64,000 bases of DNA from Rhizobium chutanense. GTDB taxonomy: Bacteria; Pseudomonadota; Alphaproteobacteria; Rhizobiales; Rhizobiaceae. Under the pieces are notes generated by a model. It had not been told where the DNA came from. It was given only the letters and a program-made list of their open reading frames with translations, and made no database searches. Positions 1-10,062 of the stretch are shown in pieces. The stretch covers positions 62,001 to 126,000 of the forward strand of contig NZ_NWSV01000008.1 in NCBI RefSeq assembly GCF_002531935.1, written 5' to 3'. Numbering within the stretch: position 1 is the stretch's first letter; each line of letters opens with the position of its first letter. The position numbers and the translations under genes were made by a program.

Positions 1-292
1 CCATGCACAGCGTATGCACCGGCGCACGGATGTAGCGCATCGTATCGTACATCGCGAGACCGCTGGTCACGACACCACCTGGCGAATTGATATAAAGATG
101 GATCGGCTTCCTGGGATTTTCGGCTTCAAGAAACAGCAATTGCGCACAGACGAGCGCCGAGACGGTGTCGTTTACCTCGCCGTTGAGGAAGATGATCCTC
201 TCTCTAAGCAGACGGGAGTAGATATCGAAAGATCGCTCCCCTCTGGAGGATTGTTCGACGACCATAGGGACGAGTTGCATCGCTTCGCGCAT
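1..292 (-). CDS. clpP: ATP-dependent Clp protease proteolytic subunit, 5' part (cut by window edge)
   Basis: About 97 N-terminal residues of a ClpP serine protease subunit are visible; the rest lies left of position 1. The start [14 protein letters not shown], followed by [20 protein letters not shown] and then [18 protein letters not shown], is the standard ClpP N-terminus, with the oxyanion-loop SPGG motif in place. The catalytic Ser, His and Asp lie beyond the edge and cannot be checked. ClpP forms tetradecameric cytoplasmic chambers fed by ClpA or ClpX. Rhizobia usually carry several clpP paralogues; which one this is cannot be told from the fragment. A GGAG lies about 8 bases before the ATG. 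Confidence 0.93.
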   Translation of the reverse strand, partial: MREAMQLVPMVVEQSSRGERSFDIYSRLLRERIIFLNGEVNDTVSALVCAQLLFLEAENPRKPIHLYINSPGGVVTSGLAMYDTMRYIRAPVHTLCM

Positions 293-338
293 CGGCGAAC
301 TCCAATCGTTTGGGACTATGACGGGGATGCTTGCCGTG

Positions 339-710
339 TCAGGCGGCGAGCATGAGGACCGGGCTGTTGCTGTTGGCGACCGAGCTCGTGAGACGCTCGA
401 ATGTCACGCCGGTCAATTCATGGATGATCCGCAGGCTTGTGCCGCCCGACGCGTTCGGCGTGATCGTGAAGGTGACGGTGCTTTCGAGGAAGGGCGGGCT
501 TTCGTCGCGCAATTTGTAGCGAACCTCTTTGCCCGGTGTCTCGGAGAGCGATTGCGGATCGGCCAGCGCTTCCTTCGGCAGCCACTTCTCCCGGAATTCC
601 GCAATGCTGATGGCCCGCCAGACCTTTTCCGGCGGCGCATCGAGTTCGTATCTCTGTTCGAAGCCGGTTTGCTGTTGTTTGGTCTGCGCTAGGGTCTTCA
701 CCTCGTTCAT
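339..710 (-). CDS. SRPBCC (AHSA1-like) domain protein
   Basis: This 123-residue protein is a single START/SRPBCC-fold ligand-binding domain. Near the N-terminus it has the typical [15 protein letters not shown] strand-helix and the [10 protein letters not shown] segment, and it ends in the long C-terminal helix ([19 protein letters not shown]). Its ATG overlaps the stop of the upstream ArsR gene by four bases (ATGA), so the two are translationally coupled. ArsR plus AHSA1-type SRPBCC pairs are common in alphaproteobacteria. The ligand is unknown. An upstream in-frame start would run inside the regulator gene and is not preferred. Confidence 0.85.
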   Translation of the reverse strand: MNEVKTLAQTKQQQTGFEQRYELDAPPEKVWRAISIAEFREKWLPKEALADPQSLSETPGKEVRYKLRDESPPFLESTVTFTITPNASGGTSLRIIHELTGVTFERLTSSVANSNSPVLMLAA

Positions 711-1021
711 TGGTCCATATCCTTCAGCAAGAGCTTGAGAGCATCGATGCGGGTGGGCCAGTAGGCACGATATTTCGCCAGCCATTCTGCGATGAGGGCG
801 AGCCCGTCCGGATCGACTTGGTAATTCACGAAACGTCCCTCCCGCTGTTCGCGCACCAGTCGTGCCTCCCGCAACACTGCGAGGTGTTGGGACATCGCCG
901 GCTGGCTGATATCCATACCCTGCCGAAGCGCGCTGGCATTCATGCTGCCGTTCGCCAGCTTCTCGAAAATCGTACGGCGGGTCGGATCGGCCAAAGCCCG
1001 GAAAATATCATGCTCTATCAT
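707..1021 (-). CDS. ArsR-family winged-helix repressor
   Basis: This 104-residue ArsR/SmtB-type regulator has DPTRRTIFEKLANGSMNASALRQ followed by the recognition helix ISQPAMSQHLAVLREARLV and the wing EQREGRFVNYQVDP. No cysteine-rich ELCVCDL-type metal site is present, so metal sensing is unlikely; it belongs to the SdpR-like group found next to SRPBCC genes. The chosen ATG gives MIEHDIFRALADPTRR, the usual N-terminus. Longer upstream in-frame readings lack family similarity. A perfect inverted repeat lies just 7 bases upstream of the start, which suggests autoregulation. Confidence 0.88.
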   Translation of the reverse strand: MIEHDIFRALADPTRRTIFEKLANGSMNASALRQGMDISQPAMSQHLAVLREARLVREQREGRFVNYQVDPDGLALIAEWLAKYRAYWPTRIDALKLLLKDMDQ

Positions 1022-1028
1022 GACGACA

Positions 1029-1046
1029 CATAAGCACACACTTATG
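1029..1046. promoter_or_regulatory. Candidate ArsR operator (inverted repeat)
   Basis: CATAAG and CTTATG form perfect 6-base arms separated by 6 bases, ending 7 bases upstream of the arsR-type ATG. Position and symmetry fit an autoregulatory operator of an ArsR dimer. Binding itself is inference. Confidence 0.5.
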
Positions 1047-1351
1047 CGATTCACAAGCCCTTTCCGGCGGCCCCTGAACGTCGACGATCGGAAATCCCTG
1101 ATCCTCATCCGGCACGACACGGGAACCCGGCTCGAAATCGTCCGCCTGGCGGCGGACGAGGCATGGCTTACCCATGTTCTGAGACCCGACGGAGATCCCG
1201 GGTCCGACGATGCGGCTCTGCTGCAGGAATTGCTCGTCATCACCGATGGGTGACAAAGCAATCCGCCTGTCACCAGCCGAAGACGTAAAGCGCCGCGCGT
1301 TCTGCGTGACGCGCAGCGGCGGCTTCGACTTGCAGGTATCTATCGCTCCTC
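1047..1351. other. Intergenic stretch, no supported gene
   Basis: The 305 bases between the ArsR promoter and the end of the FAD oxidase gene have open frames on both strands, but none has a convincing start, ribosome binding site or recognisable domain. No terminator hairpin with a T-run was seen. Confidence 0.4.
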
Positions 1352-2791
1352 TCAGGCAGCCCGCACGGCCGCGGTCGGTTTCACATTCTGGTTCATGCGG
1401 AACAGATTGTTCGGATCATAACGCAGCTTGATTTCGGCAAGCCGGGCATAATTGGCGCCGTAAGCCATTTCGACCCGATCGGTCTCATCCTCCGGCATGA
1501 AGTTGATATAGGCGGTGCCGACTGCAAGCGGCTTGGTTGCCTCGAACAGCTCGCGTGCCCAGCCGATGCAGCTTGCGTCCATGCCGCTCTCCCGCCAGCG
1601 CGCATGCACATTCATGACGAAATGCGAGCTGCGCTGCGGAAATGCGGTGGCCTCGGTGGGGATGCGGCCAGCGGCTCCGCCGACATGGCCGACGAATATT
1701 TCGCATTCCGGCCCCGGCAGTTTGCGCACAGCGTTGAGCAAAACGTCGATTGCCGCATCAGAGAGCGAAGCAAAGTCCTGGCTCTTCCAGTAGTTGCGCG
1801 CACCGGGTGTGAGCAACGGATCGAATGCCTGCTGCCAGCCGGTGAACGGCACCGGGCCGACGACGTCGGCGATGGGTTTTCCGATCGCGCGCAATCTGGA
1901 TGTTGCCTTTTCCCCGGCCGCCATGTCCCCGCAATAACACATGGCAAGCACCAGGACCTCCTTGCCATGCCATTCCTGGGGAAGGAACGGCAGCGGCGGC
2001 GCCTGGCGCATCACCACCCAGCAGGTCAGTTCATCGGGTGCCGCTTCCAGCGCCTGCCGATATTCCTTCAGCACCTTTTCCGCATCGGCAAAGGGGTGCA
2101 CGACCAGCCCGGCGAGAACCTCGGTATTGAGCGGGTTGAGCTGGAACTCGAAGGAAGTGACGACACCGAAATTGCCGCCGCCGCCGCGCAATGCCCAGAA
2201 GAGGTCCGGCCTTTCCGTCTCGCTCGCCTTGACCAGTTCGCCGTCGGCCGTCACCACATCGACCGAAAGCAGATTGTCGACGGTCAACCCGAATTTGCGG
2301 GTCAGCCAGCCGAATCCGCCGCCGAGCGTCAGTCCGGCGATGCCGGTCGTGGAATTGATGCCGGTCGGCAGCACCAGTCCGAAGGCCATCGTTTCCTGGT
2401 CGACGTCGGCCAGCGTCGCGCCCGGCCCGATCCAGGCACGGCGTATCTCAGGATCGACGCGCACTGATTTCATGGCCGACAGGTCGATGACGATACCGCC
2501 CTCGCAGACCGCATTGCCGGCAATGCCGTGTCCGCCGCCGCGCACCGAAACGAGCAGATTGTTGTCGCGGGCGAAGCGCACCGCGCGCACGACATCGGCT
2601 GCACCCGCGCAGCGTGCGATCAGGCCGGGCCGGCGGTCGATCATCGCGTTCCAGATCGTCCGCGCCGCATTGTAATCCAAATCTTTGCCGGTCAGGAGAT
2701 TGCCGCGAAATCCGGCGGCAAAGGCATCAATGGCCACGTCATTGACCATCGTCTGCCCCTTTTGCAGGGTCGTGAGGTTCAAATTGTCCAT
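1352..2791 (-). CDS. FAD-linked oxidase, berberine-bridge (BBE) type
   Basis: This 479-residue flavoprotein has a PCMH-type FAD-binding domain (about 40-210) and a C-terminal BBE segment (YGANYARLAEIKLRYDPNNLF, about 440-465). VSVRGGGHGIAG carries the His expected to bind FAD covalently. At the second attachment position, where bicovalent members have a Cys before the TxG(V/I) motif, this protein reads NSTTGIAG, so single-point attachment is inferred. The GGGFGWLTRKFGLTVDNL motif is intact. No signal peptide is seen, so it is probably cytoplasmic. Substrates in this family are sugars, alkaloid-like amines or aromatics; this one is unknown. The start is chosen because GGAGG lies 5 bases upstream. 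Confidence 0.88.
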   Translation of the reverse strand: MDNLNLTTLQKGQTMVNDVAIDAFAAGFRGNLLTGKDLDYNAARTIWNAMIDRRPGLIARCAGAADVVRAVRFARDNNLLVSVRGGGHGIAGNAVCEGGIVIDLSAMKSVRVDPEIRRAWIGPGATLADVDQETMAFGLVLPTGINSTTGIAGLTLGGGFGWLTRKFGLTVDNLLSVDVVTADGELVKASETERPDLFWALRGGGGNFGVVTSFEFQLNPLNTEVLAGLVVHPFADAEKVLKEYRQALEAAPDELTCWVVMRQAPPLPFLPQEWHGKEVLVLAMCYCGDMAAGEKATSRLRAIGKPIADVVGPVPFTGWQQAFDPLLTPGARNYWKSQDFASLSDAAIDVLLNAVRKLPGPECEIFVGHVGGAAGRIPTEATAFPQRSSHFVMNVHARWRESGMDASCIGWARELFEATKPLAVGTAYINFMPEDETDRVEMAYGANYARLAEIKLRYDPNNLFRMNQNVKPTAAVRAA

Positions 2792-2976
2792 GATTTCCTC
2801 CATGCGACCGGCGCCCCGCACCGTCGCGGCGGCATTTTGCGCTTGCTGGGGCCGCCAAACAAGTTCCGAAAAGGATTAGCTCCCTGTGGCTGCAACTGCA
2901 GAAGTGGCATTCCATTGACTTCACGTCGGAAATTGATGTTCGCGGACGGCAATCCCTGCCGAGAGCCGACAGATAT

Positions 2977-3864
2977 CTAACCCCGCAGCCCGCGCGCGAT
3001 CGCATCGATCACCGCGCCGATCCGCCCCGGCACGAACCGACGCGATGGATGGACGGCGTGGATCGGCAGCACCAGTTTTCGCCAACCGGAGAGAACCTCC
3101 ACAAGCCTTCCATCGGCTATGTCTTCCGCAACGAGATCGACGGGGATGTAGATGATGCCTGCGCCGGCGAGCGCTGCCGTCCTGAGTGCCTCTCCGTTGT
3201 CGATCTCGATGTTGCCGCGCACCGCGACCGTGAAACTCTCCCCGTCGTCCGTCTCGAACGGCCATTCGTCGCGCGGAACGAGATTGAGATTGAGGATGCA
3301 GCGGCCGAGGCGAAGATCCTCGGGCCGCTCCGGCGCCGCAAATCGTTCAAGATAGGCCGGAGAGGCGCAACAGACGAAATGATAGCTGCCGACCCGGCGC
3401 GCAATCAGGGAGGATGGCTTCAATTCGCCGATCCTGATCGCCAGATCGTAACCCTCGGCCACGAGATCGACATTGCGGTCGCTGAGATTGAGCTCGACGG
3501 AAAGTGCCGGATGCCGCTCCGCGAGCTCGGCCATGACAGGCGCGAGCCGCTTGATCCCCAGTGTCGTCGGGGCGCTTACACGCAGGCGTCCAGACAGGGC
3601 CTCGACATCAGGGCGGGAGATGTCGTTGAGCTCCTCCAGCTCGTCGATGATCCTGTTTGCCTTGACCAGAAACCGAGAGCCGATCTCGGTCAGCCGCTGC
3701 GTGCGCGTGGTGCGTTCGATCAGCTTAACTCCGTACTCCTGCTCCAGCGCCTGGATGCGCCGGCCAACCATCGCAGGCGAAATGCCAAGCCGCTTCGCCG
3801 CTCCGGCAAAGCTTCCCGATGTCGCGGCGGCAATGAGGGTCTGCAGGTTCAAAAGATCGGGCAT
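2977..3864 (-). CDS. LysR-family transcriptional regulator
   Basis: This 295-residue LysR protein has an N-terminal HTH (LQTLIAAATSGSFAGAAKRLGISPAMVGRRIQALE, residues 7-41) and a periplasmic-binding-protein-like effector domain (about 90-290) starting LRVSAPTTLGIKRLAPVM. It is divergent from the NADP-binding reductase at 3968 with about 100 bases between the starts, the usual LysR-target layout. An inverted repeat in that gap (3901-3920) is a candidate site. The FAD oxidase lies downstream on the same strand, 185 bases away, and could also be a target. Confidence 0.93.
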   Translation of the reverse strand: MPDLLNLQTLIAAATSGSFAGAAKRLGISPAMVGRRIQALEQEYGVKLIERTTRTQRLTEIGSRFLVKANRIIDELEELNDISRPDVEALSGRLRVSAPTTLGIKRLAPVMAELAERHPALSVELNLSDRNVDLVAEGYDLAIRIGELKPSSLIARRVGSYHFVCCASPAYLERFAAPERPEDLRLGRCILNLNLVPRDEWPFETDDGESFTVAVRGNIEIDNGEALRTAALAGAGIIYIPVDLVAEDIADGRLVEVLSGWRKLVLPIHAVHPSRRFVPGRIGAVIDAIARGLRG

Positions 3865-3900
3865 TCGATACTTTTATGCAGTTCTATTATCGCAATCAAT

Positions 3901-3920
3901 GCAATTAACGAATGAATTGC
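3901..3920. promoter_or_regulatory. Inverted repeat in LysR divergent promoter
   Basis: GCAATT and AATTGC, perfect 6-base arms with an 8-base spacer, lie between the LysR gene and the divergent reductase gene. Location and dyad symmetry suit a LysR recognition site, although the classical T-N11-A form is not clear-cut. Confidence 0.4.
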
Positions 3921-3967
3921 TTGGATGTATCTCTTTGTCATCCCATCGGATCATAGGAGAAAGCACA

Positions 3968-4588
3968 ATGAAAACAGCAATTATTGGCATTGGAAACATG
4001 GGCACGGGCTTGGCCGCGCGTCTCGCCGGCAAGACTGATCTCGTTATCGCCAGCCGCAACGATACGGCTGCACGCAGCCTTGCCGAAAGCCTCAACATCG
4101 AGAGCGCCCCCATCACGGAAGCGATCGCCGCCGCCGGAATCGTGGTCCTTGCCGTTCCCTATGCGAGCGCGCTTGAAATTGCCGCTTTGCCGTCCCTCGC
4201 AGGTAAGATCGTCGTCGATATCAGCAATCCGTTGAAACCTGATTTCTCCGGCCTGCTCTTCGGCCACGAGACTTCCGCCGCCGAGAAGATCCAGAAGGCT
4301 GCCGCCGGCGCCAAGGTCGTCAAGGCCTTCAACACCATCTTCGCCGAGCTCTTCAACGCGCCCCGCGACGCCACGTCGAAAGTGCCGGTATTCGTCGCCG
4401 GAAATGATGAGGACGCGGTGGAAAAGGTTTCGCGTCTAGTCGTCGACTCCGGATTTGCAATCGAAAAGTCCGGCGGCCTTGACGCCGCGACACTTCTGGA
4501 ACCGCTCGGCATGCTCAACATCCGCCTCGGCTACGGCCTCGGCCGCGGAACCGCCATTGCGCCTGCCTGGGTCAACATCGCCGCCTGA
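3968..4588 (+). CDS. NADP-binding oxidoreductase, F420-reductase-like
   Basis: This 206-residue single-domain protein of the F420:NADP oxidoreductase-like family has an N-terminal Rossmann motif MKTAIIGIGNMGTGLAARLA, then IVVLAVPYASALEIA and VVDISNPLKPDF. The later segment VVKAFNTIFAELFN and the VFVAGNDEDAVEKV strand are typical of YMR226/NpdG-like reductases. Rhizobia are not known for F420, so NADP-dependent reduction of another substrate is more likely. A GGAG lies about 10 bases upstream of the ATG. It is divergent from the LysR gene and is followed by a clear terminator, so it is a single-gene unit. Confidence 0.85.
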   Translation: MKTAIIGIGNMGTGLAARLAGKTDLVIASRNDTAARSLAESLNIESAPITEAIAAAGIVVLAVPYASALEIAALPSLAGKIVVDISNPLKPDFSGLLFGHETSAAEKIQKAAAGAKVVKAFNTIFAELFNAPRDATSKVPVFVAGNDEDAVEKVSRLVVDSGFAIEKSGGLDAATLLEPLGMLNIRLGYGLGRGTAIAPAWVNIAA

Positions 4589-4613
4589 GGGCTTACCACC
4601 GATAGCCAAGATG

Positions 4614-4645
4614 AACATCCCGTCCGTGAGGCCGGGATGTTTTTG
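4614..4645 (+). terminator. Rho-independent terminator
   Basis: AACATCCCG (4614-4622) pairs perfectly with CGGGATGTT (4633-4641) around a 10-base loop, and TTTTT follows at 4640-4644. It ends the reductase transcript. Confidence 0.85.
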
Positions 4646-4748
4646 CCGTTCGATCGAAAACTTCTCCCATCCCTCATTTCCATACTGTCGCCCGTATCCG
4701 ATTGATGTATGGAGGGAACTCCAGAAAAAGACGTGCACGGAGGCGGCA

Positions 4749-7061
4749 ATGGATCACCAAGAAAAATCCAAGACGGAAAAGAACCTGACGAGCGGTGATC
4801 TCGACGAACAGGCGCTCTTCTTCCACCGCTACCCCCGCCCCGGCAAGCTGGAGATCCAGGCGACCAAGCCGCTCGGCAATCAGCGCGATCTGGCCCTTGC
4901 CTATTCGCCCGGCGTTGCCGCCCCCTGCCTTGCGATCCGCGACAATCCGGAGATGGCGGCCGAATATACCTCGCGCGCCAATCTCGTCGCCGTCATCTCC
5001 AACGGCACCGCCGTTCTCGGCCTCGGCAATATCGGGCCGCTCGCCTCTAAGCCGGTCATGGAGGGCAAGGCCGTGCTCTTCAAGAAATTTGCCGGCATCG
5101 ATGTCTTCGATATCGAGATCGACGCGGCAAGCGTCGACCAGATGGTCTCGACCGTCTCCTCGCTGGAGCCGACCTTCGGCGGCATCAACCTCGAAGACAT
5201 CAAGGCGCCGGAATGTTTCGAAGTCGAGCGCCGTCTGCGCGAGAAGATGAAGATCCCCGTCTTCCACGACGACCAGCACGGCACGGCGATCATCGTCGCC
5301 GCCGCGATCCTGAACGGGCTGGAGCTCGCCGGCAAGAAGATCGAGGAGGTCAAGATCGTCGCCTCGGGCGCGGGTGCTGCAGCGCTTGCCTGCCTCAACC
5401 TGCTGGTGACGCTTGGCGCCAAGCGCGAAAACATCTGGGTCCACGATCTCGAAGGCCTTGTCTACGAAGGCCGCACCGAGCTGATGGATGAATGGAAATC
5501 CGTCTACGCCCAGAAGAGCGACACCCGCACGCTCGCCGAAAATATCGGCGGCGCCGACGTCTTCCTCGGCCTTTCGGCCGCCGGCGTGCTGAAACCGGAA
5601 CTGCTGGCGCAGATGGCCGACAAGCCGCTGATCATGGCGCTCGCCAACCCGACGCCCGAGATCATGCCGGACCTTGCCCGTGCCGCCCGCCCTGACGCGA
5701 TGATCTGCACCGGCCGCTCGGATTTCGCCAACCAGGTCAACAACGTCCTCTGCTTCCCCTATATCTTCCGCGGCGCGCTCGATTGCGGCGCCGAGACGAT
5801 CAATGAGGAAATGAAGATGGCGGCCGTGCGCGCCATCGCCGCCCTTGCCCGCGAGGAACCGTCCGATGTCGCCGCCCGCGCCTATTCCGGCGAGACCCCG
5901 GTCTTCGGCCCCGATTACCTGATCCCCTCGCCCTTCGACCCGCGTCTGATCCTGCGCATCGCGCCTGCTGTCGCCAAGGCGGCCGAACAGAGCGGCGTGG
6001 CGCGCCGCCCGATCCAGGATTTCGACGCCTATCTCGATCAGCTGAACCGCTTCGTCTTCCGCTCCGGCTTCGTCATGAAGCCGATCTTCACCGCCGCCAA
6101 GGCGGCCGAGCGCAAGCGCGTCATCTTCTCGGAAGGCGAGGACGAACGTGTGCTGCGCGCCGCCCAGGTGCTGCTCGAGGAAGGTCTCGCCGACCCGATC
6201 CTGATCGGCCGCCCGCAGGTCATCGAAACCCGCCTGAAGCGCTACGGCCTGCGCATCCGCCCGCTGCAGGATTTCGAAGTCATCAATCCGGAAGACGATC
6301 CGCGCTTCCGCGAATATGTCGATCTCTATTTCTCCCTCGTCGGCCGCCGCGGCGTCATTCCGGAAGCCGCCCGCACCATCGTACGCACCAACACCACCGT
6401 CATCGGGGCGCTGGCGCTCAGGCGCGGCGAGGCCGATGCGCTGATCTGCGGCCTCGAAGGCCGCTACGAGAAACACCTTCGCGACGTCCGCCAGATCATC
6501 GGCAAGCGCAAGGACGTCCGCGATTTCTCGGCCCTCAGCCTGATGATCTCGCAGCGCGGCGCCACCTTCTTCACCGACACCTACGTCACCTTCAATCCGA
6601 GCGCCGAGGAAGTCGCCGAATCGACGGTGCTGGCGGCCGAGGAAATCCGCCGCTTCGGCATCACCCCGCGCGCCGCTCTCGTCTCGCATTCCAATTTCGG
6701 CTCGCGCGAATCCGAAAGCGCCACGAAGATGCGCAATGCCCTGCAACTCGTGCGCGATGCCGCCCCGGATCTCGAAGTCGATGGTGAAATGCACGGCGAA
6801 AGCGCCATCACCGAGGCGCTGCGCAAACGCGTCATGCCGCATACGACGCTGCACGACGAGGCGAACCTGCTGGTCTTCCCGAACCTCGACGCCGCCAACA
6901 TCACGCTCGGCGTGGTGAAGTCGATGACCGACGGCCTGCATGTCGGCCCGATCCTGCTCGGCGCCGCCCTGCCCGCCCACATCCTCGCCCCGTCGGTCAC
7001 CTCCCGCGGCGTCGTCAACATGGCAGCCCTCGCCGTCGTGGAAGCATCGCAGCCGGCATAA
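4749..7061 (+). CDS. dme: Malic enzyme with phosphotransacetylase-like C-terminal domain (Dme type)
   Basis: This 770-residue multidomain malic enzyme oxidatively decarboxylates malate to pyruvate. The malic N-terminal domain (about 25-160) contains [16 protein letters not shown] and [26 protein letters not shown]. The NAD(P) domain (about 165-400) contains [11 protein letters not shown] and the [13 protein letters not shown] nucleotide loop. The rest (about 430-765) is a phosphotransacetylase-like domain, probably regulatory rather than catalytic. Length and N-terminal region match the rhizobial NAD-preferring enzyme Dme better than Tme, from memory of the families. In rhizobia Dme supports pyruvate supply from dicarboxylates during nitrogen fixation. 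The in-frame region upstream is not conserved; MDHQEKSK is taken as the start. Confidence 0.93.
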   Translation: MDHQEKSKTEKNLTSGDLDEQALFFHRYPRPGKLEIQATKPLGNQRDLALAYSPGVAAPCLAIRDNPEMAAEYTSRANLVAVISNGTAVLGLGNIGPLASKPVMEGKAVLFKKFAGIDVFDIEIDAASVDQMVSTVSSLEPTFGGINLEDIKAPECFEVERRLREKMKIPVFHDDQHGTAIIVAAAILNGLELAGKKIEEVKIVASGAGAAALACLNLLVTLGAKRENIWVHDLEGLVYEGRTELMDEWKSVYAQKSDTRTLAENIGGADVFLGLSAAGVLKPELLAQMADKPLIMALANPTPEIMPDLARAARPDAMICTGRSDFANQVNNVLCFPYIFRGALDCGAETINEEMKMAAVRAIAALAREEPSDVAARAYSGETPVFGPDYLIPSPFDPRLILRIAPAVAKAAEQSGVARRPIQDFDAYLDQLNRFVFRSGFVMKPIFTAAKAAERKRVIFSEGEDERVLRAAQVLLEEGLADPILIGRPQVIETRLKRYGLRIRPLQDFEVINPEDDPRFREYVDLYFSLVGRRGVIPEAARTIVRTNTTVIGALALRRGEADALICGLEGRYEKHLRDVRQIIGKRKDVRDFSALSLMISQRGATFFTDTYVTFNPSAEEVAESTVLAAEEIRRFGITPRAALVSHSNFGSRESESATKMRNALQLVRDAAPDLEVDGEMHGESAITEALRKRVMPHTTLHDEANLLVFPNLDAANITLGVVKSMTDGLHVGPILLGAALPAHILAPSVTSRGVVNMAALAVVEASQPA

Positions 7062-7127
7062 GCCGGCTCCTCATTTCGACATGCTCGGGCTTGTCCAGAG
7101 CATTTGCAACCGGTTGATATGCAACAG

Positions 7128-7664
7128 TTATCGGGCGCCCGGCAACGACAGGCGCCCTTTATCCGCAAGCCTATCCGCGCATTCATTGCCGGCAATGCCC
7201 GAATGCCCCTTGCACCAGGCAATCGTCGCCAGGGCGTTCCGGGAGAGCTGAAGGTCGACTGCCTTCCAGAGCTCCGCATTGGCGATCGTTCGGCTCCGGG
7301 CACTCCCATTCGGACTGCTTTTCTTCCAGCCGTTGTTCTTCCAGATATGTCGCCTGATATTGCAGCCTTTGACGACATAGACGGAATCCGACCAGATGAT
7401 TGCGGCTTCGCCCGTTGCTTCGCTGTTGATCCACATGACGGCCTTGAGCACTGCGATCAATTCCATCGCATTATTGGCCGAATCTTCGACGCCACCGAAG
7501 CCGGAGGCGATTTCCGCGACATCGCGATAGACAACAAAAGCCCAGCCTCCGCGCCCGGAAACGGGTTCATAACAACCATCCACGAAGACCTGGAGACCGC
7601 GTCGGGCGTCTGGTACGCCGAATGTCGTTGCAGGGCAGTAAAGCTCGTCCGAAATGCCAGTCAA
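7128..7664 (-). CDS. rnhA: Ribonuclease HI
   Basis: This 178-residue RNase HI cleaves the RNA strand of RNA:DNA hybrids. The carboxylate residues are in order: Asp in LQVFVDGCYEP, Glu in NNAMELIAVLKAV, Asp in IIWSDSVYVVKG and the C-terminal Asp in GNECADRLADKG, with the His of the CKGHSGIAGN loop. The N-terminal 20 or so residues before the first strand are extra compared with typical 150-residue RNase HI. It is convergent with dme, with 66 bases between the stop codons. Whether this is the main rnhA or a paralogue is not decidable here. Confidence 0.87.
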   Translation of the reverse strand: MTGISDELYCPATTFGVPDARRGLQVFVDGCYEPVSGRGGWAFVVYRDVAEIASGFGGVEDSANNAMELIAVLKAVMWINSEATGEAAIIWSDSVYVVKGCNIRRHIWKNNGWKKSSPNGSARSRTIANAELWKAVDLQLSRNALATIAWCKGHSGIAGNECADRLADKGRLSLPGAR

Positions 7665-7934
7665 TTCTCAGCCCTTTTTCGCCTTCACCGTGCGGCCGCG
7701 CAGGCCAGTGCGATCTGCGACCGGCCTGCTATCCCCAAGCGGACATTGGAACTGCATCGTCCGCCGCGTCAAGCATTGACATCAGCCAACTCTTCCCGAT
7801 CTCCCGTAACGGAAGATGCCTGCAACCGCTGGAAAAAATCGCGAAAATGCGCTAGGAATTTAGCTCAGCTTCTTAAGAGAAACACGCTAAGAGAAACCAC
7901 GCGGCGAAGTGACGTCGCATCGATCTTCGACCGT

Positions 7935-9047
7935 ATGCTCATTTCGGGACGAGCCGTGAAACGCCGAAACCTCTCTCTTGTCCTTCTTCTTGCGTTGGCA
8001 TCGCCGGCCGCCGCGCAGTCCAGCGCTATCTGCAACGACCTGCGCGGCCGCCTCGCGGACCTGCCGCGATCGATCGGCAATGGCAACGGCCCGGAAACGC
8101 GCCAATATTCCAGCGCGATGGCCGAGCAGAATCTCGAGCTGCGCAAGGTTCGCAACGATCTGCGCAGCTACGGCTGCACCTCGGGCAGCATGGTCGTGAT
8201 CGGCGGCGAGAATGCCGATTATTGCGCCGAACTCTCGCAGGCCGAAGCCCGGATGATCGACAATATCCGCTACCTCCAAGATCGGCGCGACGAGCTGCGC
8301 AACCAGGGCGATGACGGCGCGCGCCGGGAACTGATGGCCGCTCTGGAGCGCAACGGCTGCAACAGCGAGAATTTCTATGCGCCGTCCGAACGCAGCGCCA
8401 ACGATCCCGCCCCCAGCATCGAGGAACAGGCGATGCGCGGCGACACCTTCATTCCGCTCGGCGGCGGTGGAGAGGTGGATCCGCGTTACGGCCTGCCGCG
8501 GGCTGATATGCTCTCTCCCATCAGCACCATGTGTGTGCGCAGCTGCGACGGTGGCTTCTTTCCGATCAGCTCGAACGCCACCTCGGTCGATTTCGGCCGC
8601 GACGCTGAGACCTGCGCCAAGATGTGCCCCGGCATCGAGACGGAACTGTTCTATCGCGACGTGACCAGCACCGAAGCCTCGAACATGATCTCGGTCGCCA
8701 CCGGCACACCCTACAGCGCCATGAAGAACGCCTTCGCCTACAAGAACCGCTCGCCCGGCGAAAAGAACTCCTGCGCCTGCAATCTCACCGCCTATTACGA
8801 CGAGATGCGCGGCAAGCAGGCCTTGAGCGAGCCGCCGCAGCAGGGCTCGATCACATCAATCCGCACCAATCCGCCGGTAAAAGATACTGCGGCAGCAACA
8901 GCCCCGCAGCCATCTGTTCCCGATCGTCCCTACGACCCCACGCAGAACAAGGTCCGCCAGGTCGGCCCGCAATTCCTCGCCGGCGATCAGGGTTCGATCG
9001 ACCTCGCCAATCCGGCAACGCCGGGGCCGCAGCCGCAACAGCAGTGA
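7935..9047 (+). CDS. Exported DUF2865-domain protein
   Basis: This 370-residue protein has a cleavable signal sequence (VKRRNLSLVLLLALASPAAAQ) and a DUF2865 region. The mature part is rich in paired cysteines (AICNDL, YGCTSG, ADYCAEL, NGCNSENF, MCVRSCDGGFFPIS, ETCAKMCPG, NSCACNL). The phrase CDGGFFPIS...FGRDAETCAKMCPG is the family hallmark. The C-terminal 70 residues are Pro/Gln-rich and low in complexity. It is probably periplasmic; the function is unknown. ATG 7935 and GTG 7956 are both possible starts; GTG 7956 gives the cleaner signal peptide and a GGGACGAG just upstream. Confidence 0.85.
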   Translation: MLISGRAVKRRNLSLVLLLALASPAAAQSSAICNDLRGRLADLPRSIGNGNGPETRQYSSAMAEQNLELRKVRNDLRSYGCTSGSMVVIGGENADYCAELSQAEARMIDNIRYLQDRRDELRNQGDDGARRELMAALERNGCNSENFYAPSERSANDPAPSIEEQAMRGDTFIPLGGGGEVDPRYGLPRADMLSPISTMCVRSCDGGFFPISSNATSVDFGRDAETCAKMCPGIETELFYRDVTSTEASNMISVATGTPYSAMKNAFAYKNRSPGEKNSCACNLTAYYDEMRGKQALSEPPQQGSITSIRTNPPVKDTAAATAPQPSVPDRPYDPTQNKVRQVGPQFLAGDQGSIDLANPATPGPQPQQQ

Positions 9048-9077
9048 TTGACCGAGCCGGGTTCGAAGGCACGCCGT

Positions 9078-9815
<738 letters not shown>

Positions 9816-9819
9816 CTAT

Positions 9820-10010
9820 CTTGCCAGGCCGGTCTTCTGACTTGGCGTCATCCGCCTGCCGCAGCCTTCCCGGCAAAAGCCAGTGGCATAATGATGCGGC
9901 AGCGTCGGCCTTACAGCGTTGGGCACGTTCCGGTCTTGCACCGGATTCCCGATTCTCCCGCCTCACCGGCGGGCACCTGACGGCGCATCTATTTCAGGAA
10001 AGCGCGGTGG
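9820..10010 (-). promoter_or_regulatory. Cobalamin riboswitch upstream of bluB
   Basis: Read on the minus strand, the leader contains GCCACTG (plus 9879-9885), GGGAAGGCTGCGGCAGG and then AAGTCAGAAGACCGGCC, a variant of the B12 box, about 60 bases before the start codon. These elements and their order are those of the AdoCbl-binding aptamer. A GC-rich hairpin (plus 9791-9808) between the aptamer and the start codon could hide the ribosome binding site. The outer limits are approximate. Confidence 0.9.
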
Positions 10011-10062
10011 TGGCAAGGTGGCTCCGACGTCGCAATCGGGAACCACGTGGAGCTACACATTC

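Noticed and set aside
3473..3967. Upstream in-frame extension of the NADP-binding reductase across the LysR gene
   Set aside because: The Rossmann motif begins exactly at the ATG at 3968 with a good ribosome binding site; the extension lies antisense to the LysR gene.
4674..6980. 768-codon frame on the minus strand opposite dme
   Set aside because: It is a shadow of the malic enzyme gene with biased composition (rich in Gly, Ala, Asp, Arg, Val) and no recognisable motif.
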